The notes below the pieces were generated by a model, which saw only the letters and a list, made by a program, of their open reading frames with translations, did not search any database and was not told the origin of the DNA. A program made the translations under genes and the position numbers. Shown here in pieces: positions 1 to 7,942 of a stretch of 39,996 nt of DNA. Source of the DNA: Candidatus Nitrosopumilus sp. (GTDB lineage Archaea > Thermoproteota > Nitrososphaeria > Nitrososphaerales > Nitrososphaeraceae); contig JACDHC010000003.1 in assembly GCA_013821245.1 (NCBI GenBank), positions 1 through 39,996 of the forward strand, given 5' to 3'. Position 1 is the stretch's first letter; each line of letters begins with the position of its first letter.

Positions 1-552
1 TATATAGTTGAACATGCTTGTAGTATAGATTGGATTCTTTCCCTGCAAATGAAGATGGAAACCCTGTATTGCCGTTGCTATGTCACGTGCTTTGAATTTT
101 CGTCCATCAAGTTCTATATCAGGTATCTTTCTTTGTGCATTGTATAATTCACGATACCGCTCTTTATTTGTGATATATTTTTTTTTAAATATCTCTGGAG
201 ATGGATTACCCCCTAAAAAAACTGGTATTACGTTCCTATTTTTATAAACCTTTTTTATGGAGATGGAAAGGTAATCCAAAAATCCTTCAAAGAATGAATT
301 AATGTTTGAGAGATTATGCATTGATATTGGATCAGTCCTTATTTCGAATTGACATTTTCCGTATTCAGAATCAACATCATATTTAGAGATTAGTTCTTTG
401 ATTAATGGGTGAGCATTTACCGGTAGTGCTTTATCATCCAGTAAACAGGCTTCGACCTCTACACCCACCCTGTAACTCTCATCAATTCTTTGATGATCAT
501 CCTGAATTCTTTTTTTTAGTTCAAGATATTGATCCGCCAAATAGTTACTCAA
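1..552 (-). CDS. GCS2-family glutamate-cysteine ligase-like protein (partial, C-terminus off window)
   Basis: This reading frame is open to the window's left edge and gives about 184 N-terminal residues. It shows GVEVEACLLDD near residue 29, a CQFEIRTDP segment and QGFHLHLQGKNP, which match the N-terminal half of the GCS2 carboxylate-amine ligase family (gamma-glutamylcysteine synthetase and relatives such as YbdK). Enzymes of this family join glutamate to an amine with ATP. The start is the TTG at 552-550; the frame is closed by a TAG eight codons upstream (AGG, AAA, ATC, CCA, GTT and AAA lie between), and no ATG or GTG lies between them. A purine-rich stretch (AGAGGAAAA) lies about 15 nt upstream. 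The family call is firm; the substrate (cysteine or another amine) cannot be told from this part. Confidence 0.8.
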   Translation of the reverse strand, partial: MSNYLADQYLELKKRIQDDHQRIDESYRVGVEVEACLLDDKALPVNAHPLIKELISKYDVDSEYGKCQFEIRTDPISMHNLSNINSFFEGFLDYLSISIKKVYKNRNVIPVFLGGNPSPEIFKKKYITNKERYRELYNAQRKIPDIELDGRKFKARDIATAIQGFHLHLQGKNPIYTTSMFNYI

Positions 553-719
553 TTTAACTGGGATTTTCCTCTAAAGACTATATACAGCAAAATTGTTTAT
601 TAATGTGTATGTAGAATTTTTTTGTGTGTAATATAAGATATACTTATATAATCAAAATCTAATCCCGTATCTCTACATAATAAACATTTAGAATTACTTC
701 AATTTTGCAAAAATAAATT

Positions 720-1220
720 TTAATCTTTATTTGAACTAATCAATCCTTTTTGTTTTCTGTGCGCTATAGTTATTTCCTTATGGCATATGTAGCATAATGT
801 TCTTAAATTATCTTTATTATGGAAAAACTCCATTACTGTTTTGACCTTGTTCTCCAACGAATCAAATCTGTATCCAAAACTATAATAATGTGATTTTGCC
901 ACCAGGTGATCACACTCAAGCCAATTTTGTTTTGTTTTATTGAAACGTTTTTTCTTGTGCAGTTTTATCCCGCATATCTGGCAGGTAAAATCATCTCGCT
1001 TTAAGACACTATTCCGTACCTTTCTCCAATAAAAGTTAGAATTATACCATTTGTTAAACTCGTTATTGCATTTTTTTGAGCAATATTTTCTAAAGGGTTT
1101 ACATACTTTATTATTACAATTAAGGTTCCTACACAATGGTTCACTATTTTCATCGTATTTGTCAAATTCATTTATATATACAATAAACTTATTTCCAGGC
1201 TTTGTATTTTCTGATTTCAT
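720..1220 (-). CDS. HNH endonuclease domain protein with zinc-knuckle cysteines
   Basis: This 166-residue protein has a C-terminal HNH fold: a CQIC pair (C80, C83), the D104-H105 metal and catalytic pair, N138, and a CYICH pair (C143, C146) ending in H147. The N-terminal part has another cysteine cluster (C30, C35, C40, C47, C51), including YCSKKC, which likely binds a second zinc. HNH proteins nick or cut DNA; solitary ones occur as restriction enzymes, homing-type nucleases or repair factors. No methylase, intron or integrase lies next to it, so the role is open. Start is ATG at 1220. It lies 167 nt upstream of the GCS2 gene on the same strand. Confidence 0.8.
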   Translation of the reverse strand: MKSENTKPGNKFIVYINEFDKYDENSEPLCRNLNCNNKVCKPFRKYCSKKCNNEFNKWYNSNFYWRKVRNSVLKRDDFTCQICGIKLHKKKRFNKTKQNWLECDHLVAKSHYYSFGYRFDSLENKVKTVMEFFHNKDNLRTLCYICHKEITIAHRKQKGLISSNKD

Positions 1221-1608
1221 AAATGAGATACTTTATTATTGTTTAATTCAAGTAATAAATGGGTTTTTTGTTGACAAAAAAAACACAAAAGAACAAAACA
1301 GCCCTAATGTCGAATATTATATAATTAATTTAGGTTAATGGATTTGTAGTGTTATTATTGAAAAAATGAGATTTGAACAGTAGTGAGAGTTTTTTTTATA
1401 GAAGGTCAATTCAGAATAGTTAGAAGGATTGCTGAATATCCTAATTCTTGTCGGAGTCATAAAAAACACATTTACAGCGTTTTATCATGAGGTATAAAAA
1501 TGAAGTCCAATACTTTATAATATGTATAATAGTATTTCATAAAAAAAGTAGTCAATATGCAAATAAACATTTAAAATAAGATAAACAGACATAATTCAAT
1601 AATTTAAG
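1221..1608. other. Intergenic region, 388 bp, no supported gene
   Basis: This AT-rich gap separates the HNH gene from the divergent ctaA-like gene. I see only short chance reading frames. A TATA-like TTTAAAATAAG at about 1570-1580 sits some 30-38 nt before the ctaA TTG start and could serve a leaderless transcript. Confidence 0.5.
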
Positions 1609-2082
1609 TTGAATATCAGCAAACAGATTCAATTCCCGAAGAGGTTTATTCTTGTAATTATACTAGTGCTTTTGGGTTTAATTTTTTCATTAATGATGTT
1701 AGGCGTATATCTTTCATCCGTAGGTCAAGGCCTATCGTGTTTGACTTGGCCGACATGCCCTAACGGGTTTAATTTTCCGCCTCCAGAGTATTTTTTGGAG
1801 CATTTCCATAGATCTCTAGTTTTAGTTGTTGCCATAATCTTGTATTCATTTACTGTTTTTTCTTTGTTAAGAATTGGCGATAAAAATTTTAAGGTTAAAT
1901 TAATCATTGCATCAGTGCTTTTATCTGCTCAAATAATATTAGGTTGGGTAATGATCTTAACTAGATTGAATCCAATAGTTGTTGCATCTCATCTTTCTAC
2001 AGCGATAGCACTGTTTGGAATTCTTCTTGTTACCTTGTTGTCGGTTTATAATGAATTGCAAAACAACAAGGGTAAAAATTAG
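1609..2082 (+). CDS. ctaA: CtaA/Cox15-type heme A synthase, half-length archaeal form
   Basis: This 157-residue integral membrane protein has four hydrophobic helices (about residues 13-35, 68-88, 96-118 and 124-146). The first loop holds GQGLSCLTWPTCP with a cysteine pair (C44, C50), followed by EHFHRSL, whose histidines match the heme-ligand region of CtaA. HLSTA near residue 128 gives the second conserved histidine. Bacterial and mitochondrial CtaA have eight helices built from two such halves; short four-helix forms are known in archaea. The enzyme oxidises heme O to heme A for cytochrome oxidase. Start is TTG with a TATA-like box upstream. It converges on the flavoprotein gene, with 11 nt between them. 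Confidence 0.8.
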   Translation: MNISKQIQFPKRFILVIILVLLGLIFSLMMLGVYLSSVGQGLSCLTWPTCPNGFNFPPPEYFLEHFHRSLVLVVAIILYSFTVFSLLRIGDKNFKVKLIIASVLLSAQIILGWVMILTRLNPIVVASHLSTAIALFGILLVTLLSVYNELQNNKGKN

Positions 2083-2093
2083 TTTATGTCTTA

Positions 2094-3146
2094 TCATATC
2101 TTTGTTAATTTTAACATATCCAAAATATTAACTTCCATTCCATACCGATTTTCTTGCATTTTCATATGGTTATAAATTTTTATCAAGTCAAAAAAGTTTT
2201 TGAAAACGCTAAAGTTATTTGATATTTTCATTTTTATAAACTTATAAACAAGGGTATAAATCTTAAATTTTGTCAATATCTCATGGTAATAATTATCCAA
2301 ATTATCCATATTGTTGATAAAAATATCTGCACAAATGGTGGATGGTATTATACCTTCACCCAGCAATGGATAAACCGTCCCGATAGATTCACCAACACCA
2401 ATAGTTTTTCTTCCATCATTAAACGGAATGCATTTTGAAGGTGGTGTTATTCTTACAGGTCTACCGACCTTTTTTATTATGGTGCAGTTATATTTTTTTA
2501 AAAAAAACTCTAGGAATTCATTTGTGTGTTTTCGCCTAAAATCCCCTGATCCTATATGGGCATAACCGTTATCTAAAGGAAAATACCAAAAATAACCCGA
2601 TAGCGAAGGAAATGCCTTAAGGTAAAAGTCATCAAAAGGAACATTTTTATCATATTTTACCTTATATTGAATGCAGGGAATCCATAACTCGTCTTTTAAT
2701 TTCGGCAAATAGTGCCTGTGAAATCCTGTTGAATCAACAATCAAGTCAAAATCTTGTTCCAATTGATTTTTTTCCGGAACTTTATTGAAAATAATATTTG
2801 TTCCCTTTATCATGTCCTGAATTAGTTTTAATTTATCATAGCTTACCATACCCTTTAAATTGATATTCATACTACTGTTACCGTCTCCATCACCATCACT
2901 GCCATTGCCTTTTCCAATGTCAACAGTCATTCTTTTTCCATCATGCAAAACATAATTCTCAAAATCCAGTCCACATCTTTTAGAGTATTCATTCATCACA
3001 TTATCACATGTTGCCCAAGCACAAACAGCATCATGATTTTTCTCCTCCATTCTTTCAAATCCAGTGACCTTGACATCATGTAAACTACTTAACTGATTCA
3101 TCAAATATGCTCCTGCCACGCCTATTCCTATAACGGCAACCTTCAT
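2094..3146 (-). CDS. FAD-dependent oxidoreductase, geranylgeranyl reductase family
   Basis: This 350-residue protein starts best at MKVAVIGIGVAGAYL (ATG at 3146), which puts the dinucleotide-binding GxGxxG at residues 7-12; a TTG-type extension of seven residues (MCCCIIT) is less likely. DLIVDSTG in the middle and VGESIGTVYPLLGEG are typical of the second FAD-binding part of geranylgeranyl reductases and related flavoproteins. Members saturate isoprenoid chains of archaeal lipids or menaquinone side chains, or act on other lipids. Residues around 80-90 carry a low-complexity insertion (SDGDGDGN), probably from repeat slippage. Whether it acts on lipids, quinones or something else is inference. 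Confidence 0.75.
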   Translation of the reverse strand: MKVAVIGIGVAGAYLMNQLSSLHDVKVTGFERMEEKNHDAVCAWATCDNVMNEYSKRCGLDFENYVLHDGKRMTVDIGKGNGSDGDGDGNSSMNINLKGMVSYDKLKLIQDMIKGTNIIFNKVPEKNQLEQDFDLIVDSTGFHRHYLPKLKDELWIPCIQYKVKYDKNVPFDDFYLKAFPSLSGYFWYFPLDNGYAHIGSGDFRRKHTNEFLEFFLKKYNCTIIKKVGRPVRITPPSKCIPFNDGRKTIGVGESIGTVYPLLGEGIIPSTICADIFINNMDNLDNYYHEILTKFKIYTLVYKFIKMKISNNFSVFKNFFDLIKIYNHMKMQENRYGMEVNILDMLKLTKI

Positions 3147-3238
3147 AGTTATAATACAACAACACAATCTAACAAATAAATTGATAACATTTGTCCAAAG
3201 TTTAAAAATATAAACACTAAAATAAATTTGAATATAAA

Positions 3239-3463
3239 ATGAAGAAAAGGATAAGAAAAAACAACAAAATGCCAGGCTCCGCTAGAGTTGGTATTGCACT
3301 ATTGATTATGGGGGCAATAATTGTTGGCCTTGGCACATTTCAAAACAGACAAGCGCTATCTATGTATGGGTTTGTATTTGTTATATGCGGCTTTTTCTTA
3401 TACTTTGTCTCTGTGTCATATGTAAAAAAACAGAGGGAAAAACAAAAAGGGAAAAGTAAATGA
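3239..3463 (+). CDS. Small two-helix membrane protein, unknown function
   Basis: This 74-residue protein has a strongly basic N-terminus (KKRIRKNNK), then two hydrophobic segments at about residues 16-34 and 40-62, and a basic tail. By the positive-inside tendency both ends should lie in the cytoplasm. It starts with ATG, with an AT-rich TATA-like stretch (about 3208-3216) near -25. It is divergent from the flavoprotein gene. I do not recognise the family. Confidence 0.65.
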   Translation: MKKRIRKNNKMPGSARVGIALLIMGAIIVGLGTFQNRQALSMYGFVFVICGFFLYFVSVSYVKKQREKQKGKSK

Positions 3464-3603
3464 TTCAAAAGATATGTTTTATGGTAATTATGTCACAAAT
3501 TCTTACAATTCCATACGCGTTACCTTAAATGAAAAATAGACATAAAGATAAGCCTATTTTATAATTACAAAATAATAGATAAACAATAATAATAATAACA
3601 TGT

Positions 3604-6600
3604 TTATTGAATGAAAATTGCGGGTTTGAATGGCCTTGAGAATTTAGCTTTATTGCCTGGATCCATAATTTCGTTTTGCTTTTCCCTATAGATTAAAATG
3701 TTTTCAGGAGAAATTTTATATTCGTTTGACAATAACGAGATAGCATCATAAAGGGGATTAGATTCATCGAATTTCCCAATATTAAACCTTCTTTCCCTAT
3801 CGACAGGAGTCAAGGAAAGTATGTCATCTATTATTTTTTTTATATAATCAGTGTTGTTTTTGATAATGTTCTGTTTTTCGATATCCTTGTTTGTGCCTGA
3901 CAATAATAGTTTCATCACGACGCCAAAGTTTTTGTTAATGTCATGGGTAACAAGTAACTTCAAGATTTCATAGTACAAATAGTTTTTTTCTTCCGAAGGC
4001 AGATAAATGAATACTTTGTTTATGGCGGTGTTTTTTGTTACCTTTATTATTTTGTTCAGATCAATTAAAATATTTGATATGAATAATTCATTTTCTTCAT
4101 ACACTTCTTCATCTATTGTCTTGTTTTCAATGGATGGCCATGAACTGTTGAAAATGGAGTATTTGTTACCTGAAATATGCCATAACTCTTCTGAAAGAAA
4201 AGGGCAAAAAGGTGACAGAAGTTTAATTCTTTTTGTCAGGTAATGGTAGATTATGGATATGTCTTTTTCGTTTTGGTATAACTTGCCTGTTTTAGCAAAT
4301 TTTCTTTTTTTGTACCATTCAAAATCTTTATCCATTAAATAAAGGGCAGTGTTAAGGGCTTCTCTCATTTTTAACCTATCTAGAGAGTTTGAGACTTCTT
4401 TAACATAGTGCTTTATTCTCCAAATCAACCATCTATCCTCTAGTTCCAGTGAGGTTGATTTTAGAAAGTGATTTATATTGTCAATATCACCCATATTTTC
4501 TATTACGGTTTTATTGTCCTTATAAAAGGCAATATAGAACTTGTAGATATCATTTAGTTTTATGTATATGCCTTTGAGAGTCGAGAATGAAAAGTCAACA
4601 TCTTGTAGCAATTCACCTAAAACCAGCATTGCCACCCTTATCGAATCGGCACTAAACTGTTTGATTGCGCTCCTCAACGGTATGATATTTCCCATAGATT
4701 TTGACATCTTCTTTCCATCCATTAAGACAGAACCATTTACAACAATTTGTTTGGGCCAGCGGTTTGGATCAAACAATATGGCATGATTAAATATAAAAAA
4801 AGAAAGATGGTTGGGAATAAGGTCTCTTCCAGAGTGCCTTGAATCCAGTGGATAATAATACTCAAATTCCTTTTTGATTTCATAAGATATTTTTAAGAAT
4901 CTTTTCAGAAACTCTTGGTCATTTTTGCTAACTTTTTCTTTAAAGGCCTCACACTCATCCGAGAGAACAAGACTTCCGTCATCTTTTATTTTCCCAAAAA
5001 ATTTGGTTTTTCTATTGTATAATATGTATTCAAAAAAAGATTCATCTATTAAATTGTCATAACTTTCCAAACCTTTTGTATTCACATATTTTGCAATAAT
5101 ATAATAAATCATATAGATAACTGAATCCGACAAGCTTTCAATAATCCAATCTTTGTCCCAAGGAAGGGTTGTGCCTAGGCCGGACTTTCTTGCACATGCC
5201 CGCTCCTTTAACCATTCAAAAACATTTTCAAACTCACCAATTATTTCATTCGGCATTATGTCCATTTGGTTCAAACATTTGTTGGCCAATGCCTTCCATT
5301 TTTTATTTCCATAATTTAAAAACCATTGGTTATCGAGAATTTTTACGTAACATGTCGATCCACACCTACAAAAAACTGGTTGATTTGTCAATTCATAAAA
5401 AATTACTGATTTATTCGTTTCTAAAAGCATTTGTTTTATTTTTTCTTTAGCATTTGAAACAGATGTGCCTGACAAGGGGGTGTTGGCATTCATTTTTCCA
5501 CCATAAAACTCCAAATTATACAAATCCGAGGTTGCCTTTTTCAGGTTTGGGTCATTTTGATCTGCAATAGAGTATTTATGTACAAAAATCTGAGAAGGTA
5601 TTAATGATGACTGTTTTTCATGTTTAACTTCAGACTGTTGAATATGGGATTTTAACTTCTCGTAGCTGGAATCAATTACTGTTATTGGCATTATATCATT
5701 AATATTTATTTTTTTTATGAGGTCATTGCCAAATTTTTTAATATCGTTTAATGCTTGTAAATCAAATGGAGCGTGCGCAGGAACTGACATTACTATTCCA
5801 CTGCCTTCATTTGCACTAACAAATGATGCTGGCAAAATTGGTATCCTAGAGCCAGTTAGTGGATTATAGACCAGGCGTTCTATTATGCTGGAGCCCTTTA
5901 TTTTGGATATGATTTTTATGTTGTGGTTCTGAAACCCTAATTTTTTTGTTGCAGATTCACTTAGCAACCAAGTTTCATCATTATTTACTTGGATCTTAAC
6001 ATAAGTTTCATCAGGGTTTATCCACAAATTCGTGGCACCATATATGGTTTCAGGTCGCAATGTTGCTACGGGTATAAACATATCCTCCTCAGATAATTTG
6101 AATTTTATTAAAACATATTCTGTAAATGATGGTTCGATATCTCCCAAAGTATCATGTTGACTAACAGGGTTTTCATCGTTTGGGCACCAACCAACAGGGT
6201 GCGAGCCCTGCTCGATTACACCTAATTCTCGTAAGGTTTTAAATTGCCATGAAATAAATTTCTTATATAATGCATCAATTGTCGTGAATTCTCGTCTCCA
6301 ATCAATTGAATACCCCATTTCAATCATACCCAACTTAATTTCTTTGTGAAAATATTTTGCAATATTTAATGGATTTGTAAAAGAGTTAATTGTACTATCA
6401 TCAATTAAATAAATATTTTTAAAATTTTCAATAATTTCATTGTCATTTGATTGTACTCTTTTTGACATACCCAATATTGGGGTGCCAGTATAATGAAATC
6501 CCATTGGAAATAATACGTTAAAGCCTTTTAACTTATAATACCTAGCATGGACATCAGCCAAGGTATATGTTCTGCCATGCCCAATATGCTGCGGGGAATT

Positions 6601-6783
6601 AGGATAAGGATAGGCCACAGTAATAAAGAATTTTTGTTTAGAGTGGTCTACATCTGAATTATTTGTGTTGTTTTTATCCCAAAAACTTAACCATTTTTTT
6701 TCAATCAGGTGCCAAAAACCTTCACTATTGTTATCATCATAATCATTATTTGCAATATAGTCATCGTTAAATCCAGATAACAT
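3604..6783 (-). CDS. leuS: Leucyl-tRNA synthetase, archaeal type
   Basis: This 1,059-residue class I synthetase charges tRNA-Leu with leucine in the cytoplasm. The HIGH motif is at residues 66-69 and KMSKS at 692-696. Between them lies the editing (CP1) insertion with LRPETIYGATNLW and the GSGIVMSVPAHAPFD segment that forms the editing pocket. SGRDLIPNHLSFFIFNH before KMSKS is the archaeal/eukaryotic form rather than the bacterial one. The C-terminal third carries the anticodon-binding domain and the archaeal extension. The length is slightly above the roughly 950-residue archaeal norm, mainly from asparagine- and aspartate-rich linkers near the N-terminus. ATG start; 138 nt downstream of mqnD on the same strand. 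Confidence 0.97.
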   Translation of the reverse strand: MLSGFNDDYIANNDYDDNNSEGFWHLIEKKWLSFWDKNNTNNSDVDHSKQKFFITVAYPYPNSPQHIGHGRTYTLADVHARYYKLKGFNVLFPMGFHYTGTPILGMSKRVQSNDNEIIENFKNIYLIDDSTINSFTNPLNIAKYFHKEIKLGMIEMGYSIDWRREFTTIDALYKKFISWQFKTLRELGVIEQGSHPVGWCPNDENPVSQHDTLGDIEPSFTEYVLIKFKLSEEDMFIPVATLRPETIYGATNLWINPDETYVKIQVNNDETWLLSESATKKLGFQNHNIKIISKIKGSSIIERLVYNPLTGSRIPILPASFVSANEGSGIVMSVPAHAPFDLQALNDIKKFGNDLIKKININDIMPITVIDSSYEKLKSHIQQSEVKHEKQSSLIPSQIFVHKYSIADQNDPNLKKATSDLYNLEFYGGKMNANTPLSGTSVSNAKEKIKQMLLETNKSVIFYELTNQPVFCRCGSTCYVKILDNQWFLNYGNKKWKALANKCLNQMDIMPNEIIGEFENVFEWLKERACARKSGLGTTLPWDKDWIIESLSDSVIYMIYYIIAKYVNTKGLESYDNLIDESFFEYILYNRKTKFFGKIKDDGSLVLSDECEAFKEKVSKNDQEFLKRFLKISYEIKKEFEYYYPLDSRHSGRDLIPNHLSFFIFNHAILFDPNRWPKQIVVNGSVLMDGKKMSKSMGNIIPLRSAIKQFSADSIRVAMLVLGELLQDVDFSFSTLKGIYIKLNDIYKFYIAFYKDNKTVIENMGDIDNINHFLKSTSLELEDRWLIWRIKHYVKEVSNSLDRLKMREALNTALYLMDKDFEWYKKRKFAKTGKLYQNEKDISIIYHYLTKRIKLLSPFCPFLSEELWHISGNKYSIFNSSWPSIENKTIDEEVYEENELFISNILIDLNKIIKVTKNTAINKVFIYLPSEEKNYLYYEILKLLVTHDINKNFGVVMKLLLSGTNKDIEKQNIIKNNTDYIKKIIDDILSLTPVDRERRFNIGKFDESNPLYDAISLLSNEYKISPENILIYREKQNEIMDPGNKAKFSRPFKPAIFIQ

Positions 6784-6921
6784 TAACTTTAATCAAATAA
6801 TTATGCGGATTATTTAGTTTATCGATGGCAATACCAGGTCAAAAACATTTTCAGATGAGGAAATCCTTTTTTAAAGGGCAGACCAAAAAATGAACTTCAA
6901 TAACGGTGGAAATTGTAGCAT

Positions 6922-7758
6922 TTAGCCGCTATACCTAATTTCAGGCATTTTATCTAATATGCCATTTAATTTTGCCAAATGGAAAAGTGTAGAAATAGAT
7001 TCCCTTCCATCTTTTTTCATGTCAACCGTAAAGTCATTAACATACATTTTAATGAATTTGGCAAGAGTATTTTTGGATGTATTTCTTCCGTATTTGGTTG
7101 AAAAATCAACAGCTTTATCCAAATTTTTTAAACCATATTTTATGGAGTTTTTTAATATGTTGTCAAATTCAATTATTTGTAGAGGTCTAAGGTGCTTGGT
7201 ACTGCCAACATTTATTCCTAAAGGAACGGGCAAACCACTAGTTTTCTTGTTCCACCATGTGCCCAAATCAAATATTTTATTTAAACTCAAGTCTGAGAAA
7301 GTGATTTGAGATTCATGGATTATTAGGCCATAATCAACGTCCTCATGCAATACCGCATTTGGAATTTCACTAAAAAGCATCTGTCGACAGTTTAATTTCC
7401 CAAAAGCTATTGACATTAAAAGGTATGCAGATGTCATCTCCCCGGGTATTCCGATTAACCCTTCTTTTATTTTGTCAATTGTATGGTTTTTTTTAGACAC
7501 TATTATTGGCCCATAGTTAATGCCAAAACTTCCTCCAGTGTTTAATATTACATACTCATTCAGATATGCATAAGCATGGGCTGAAACTGCAGTGATATCC
7601 AGCTCATGATTTATTGCTTTTTTGTTTAATTTTTCTATATCTTCTACAACATGCTCAATCTGAAACTCACCTGTAGAGACTAATCCAGATTCAATACCAT
7701 AGAACATAAAAGCATCATCAGCATCAGGCGTATGCCCCACTCTTATTTTTAAAGGCAT
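6922..7758 (-). CDS. mqnD: 1,4-dihydroxy-6-naphthoate synthase (MqnD)
   Basis: This protein of about 278 residues resembles a periplasmic-binding-protein fold used as an enzyme. HTPDADDAFMFYGIESG opens it, and GLIIHESQ, DLGTWWNKKTSGLPVPLG and YVNDFT follow, all at MqnD positions. MqnD converts cyclic dehypoxanthinyl futalosine to 1,4-dihydroxy-6-naphthoate in the futalosine route to menaquinone. The best start is the ATG at 7758 (MPLKIRV); the eight residues upstream are unlike the family. mqnE and mqnC lie about 4 kb away, separated by EF-2 and a membrane protein gene. MqnA shares the fold, but the GLIIHES and DLG-WW signatures favour MqnD. Confidence 0.88.
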   Translation of the reverse strand: MPLKIRVGHTPDADDAFMFYGIESGLVSTGEFQIEHVVEDIEKLNKKAINHELDITAVSAHAYAYLNEYVILNTGGSFGINYGPIIVSKKNHTIDKIKEGLIGIPGEMTSAYLLMSIAFGKLNCRQMLFSEIPNAVLHEDVDYGLIIHESQITFSDLSLNKIFDLGTWWNKKTSGLPVPLGINVGSTKHLRPLQIIEFDNILKNSIKYGLKNLDKAVDFSTKYGRNTSKNTLAKFIKMYVNDFTVDMKKDGRESISTLFHLAKLNGILDKMPEIRYSG

Positions 7759-7906
7759 TATATAACATTTTTTTATAATCAATGTTAATTATAAAAGTTA
7801 AAAACTTAACAAAATATCTAATGCATTGTTGAAAACAAAACAACCAAAACAGGAAAGGTTCTCAATTGGTTTAACGATACACATTTAAATAATTTAACAA
7901 GGAACG

Positions 7907-7914
7907 TTTAATAA
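7907..7914 (+). promoter_or_regulatory. TATA-like box for EF-2
   Basis: TTTAATAA lies 29-36 nt before the EF-2 ATG at 7943, the usual spacing for a leaderless or near-leaderless archaeal transcript. A second candidate, TTTAAAT, lies at 7884-7890. Confidence 0.4.
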
Positions 7915-7942
7915 TCCTAAAAAAACTTTTTTGATTTATACC

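Noticed and set aside
1051-1338. 95-codon plus-strand frame
   Set aside because: It runs antisense through the cysteine-rich start of the HNH gene, and its other half is AT-rich intergenic sequence with no motif.
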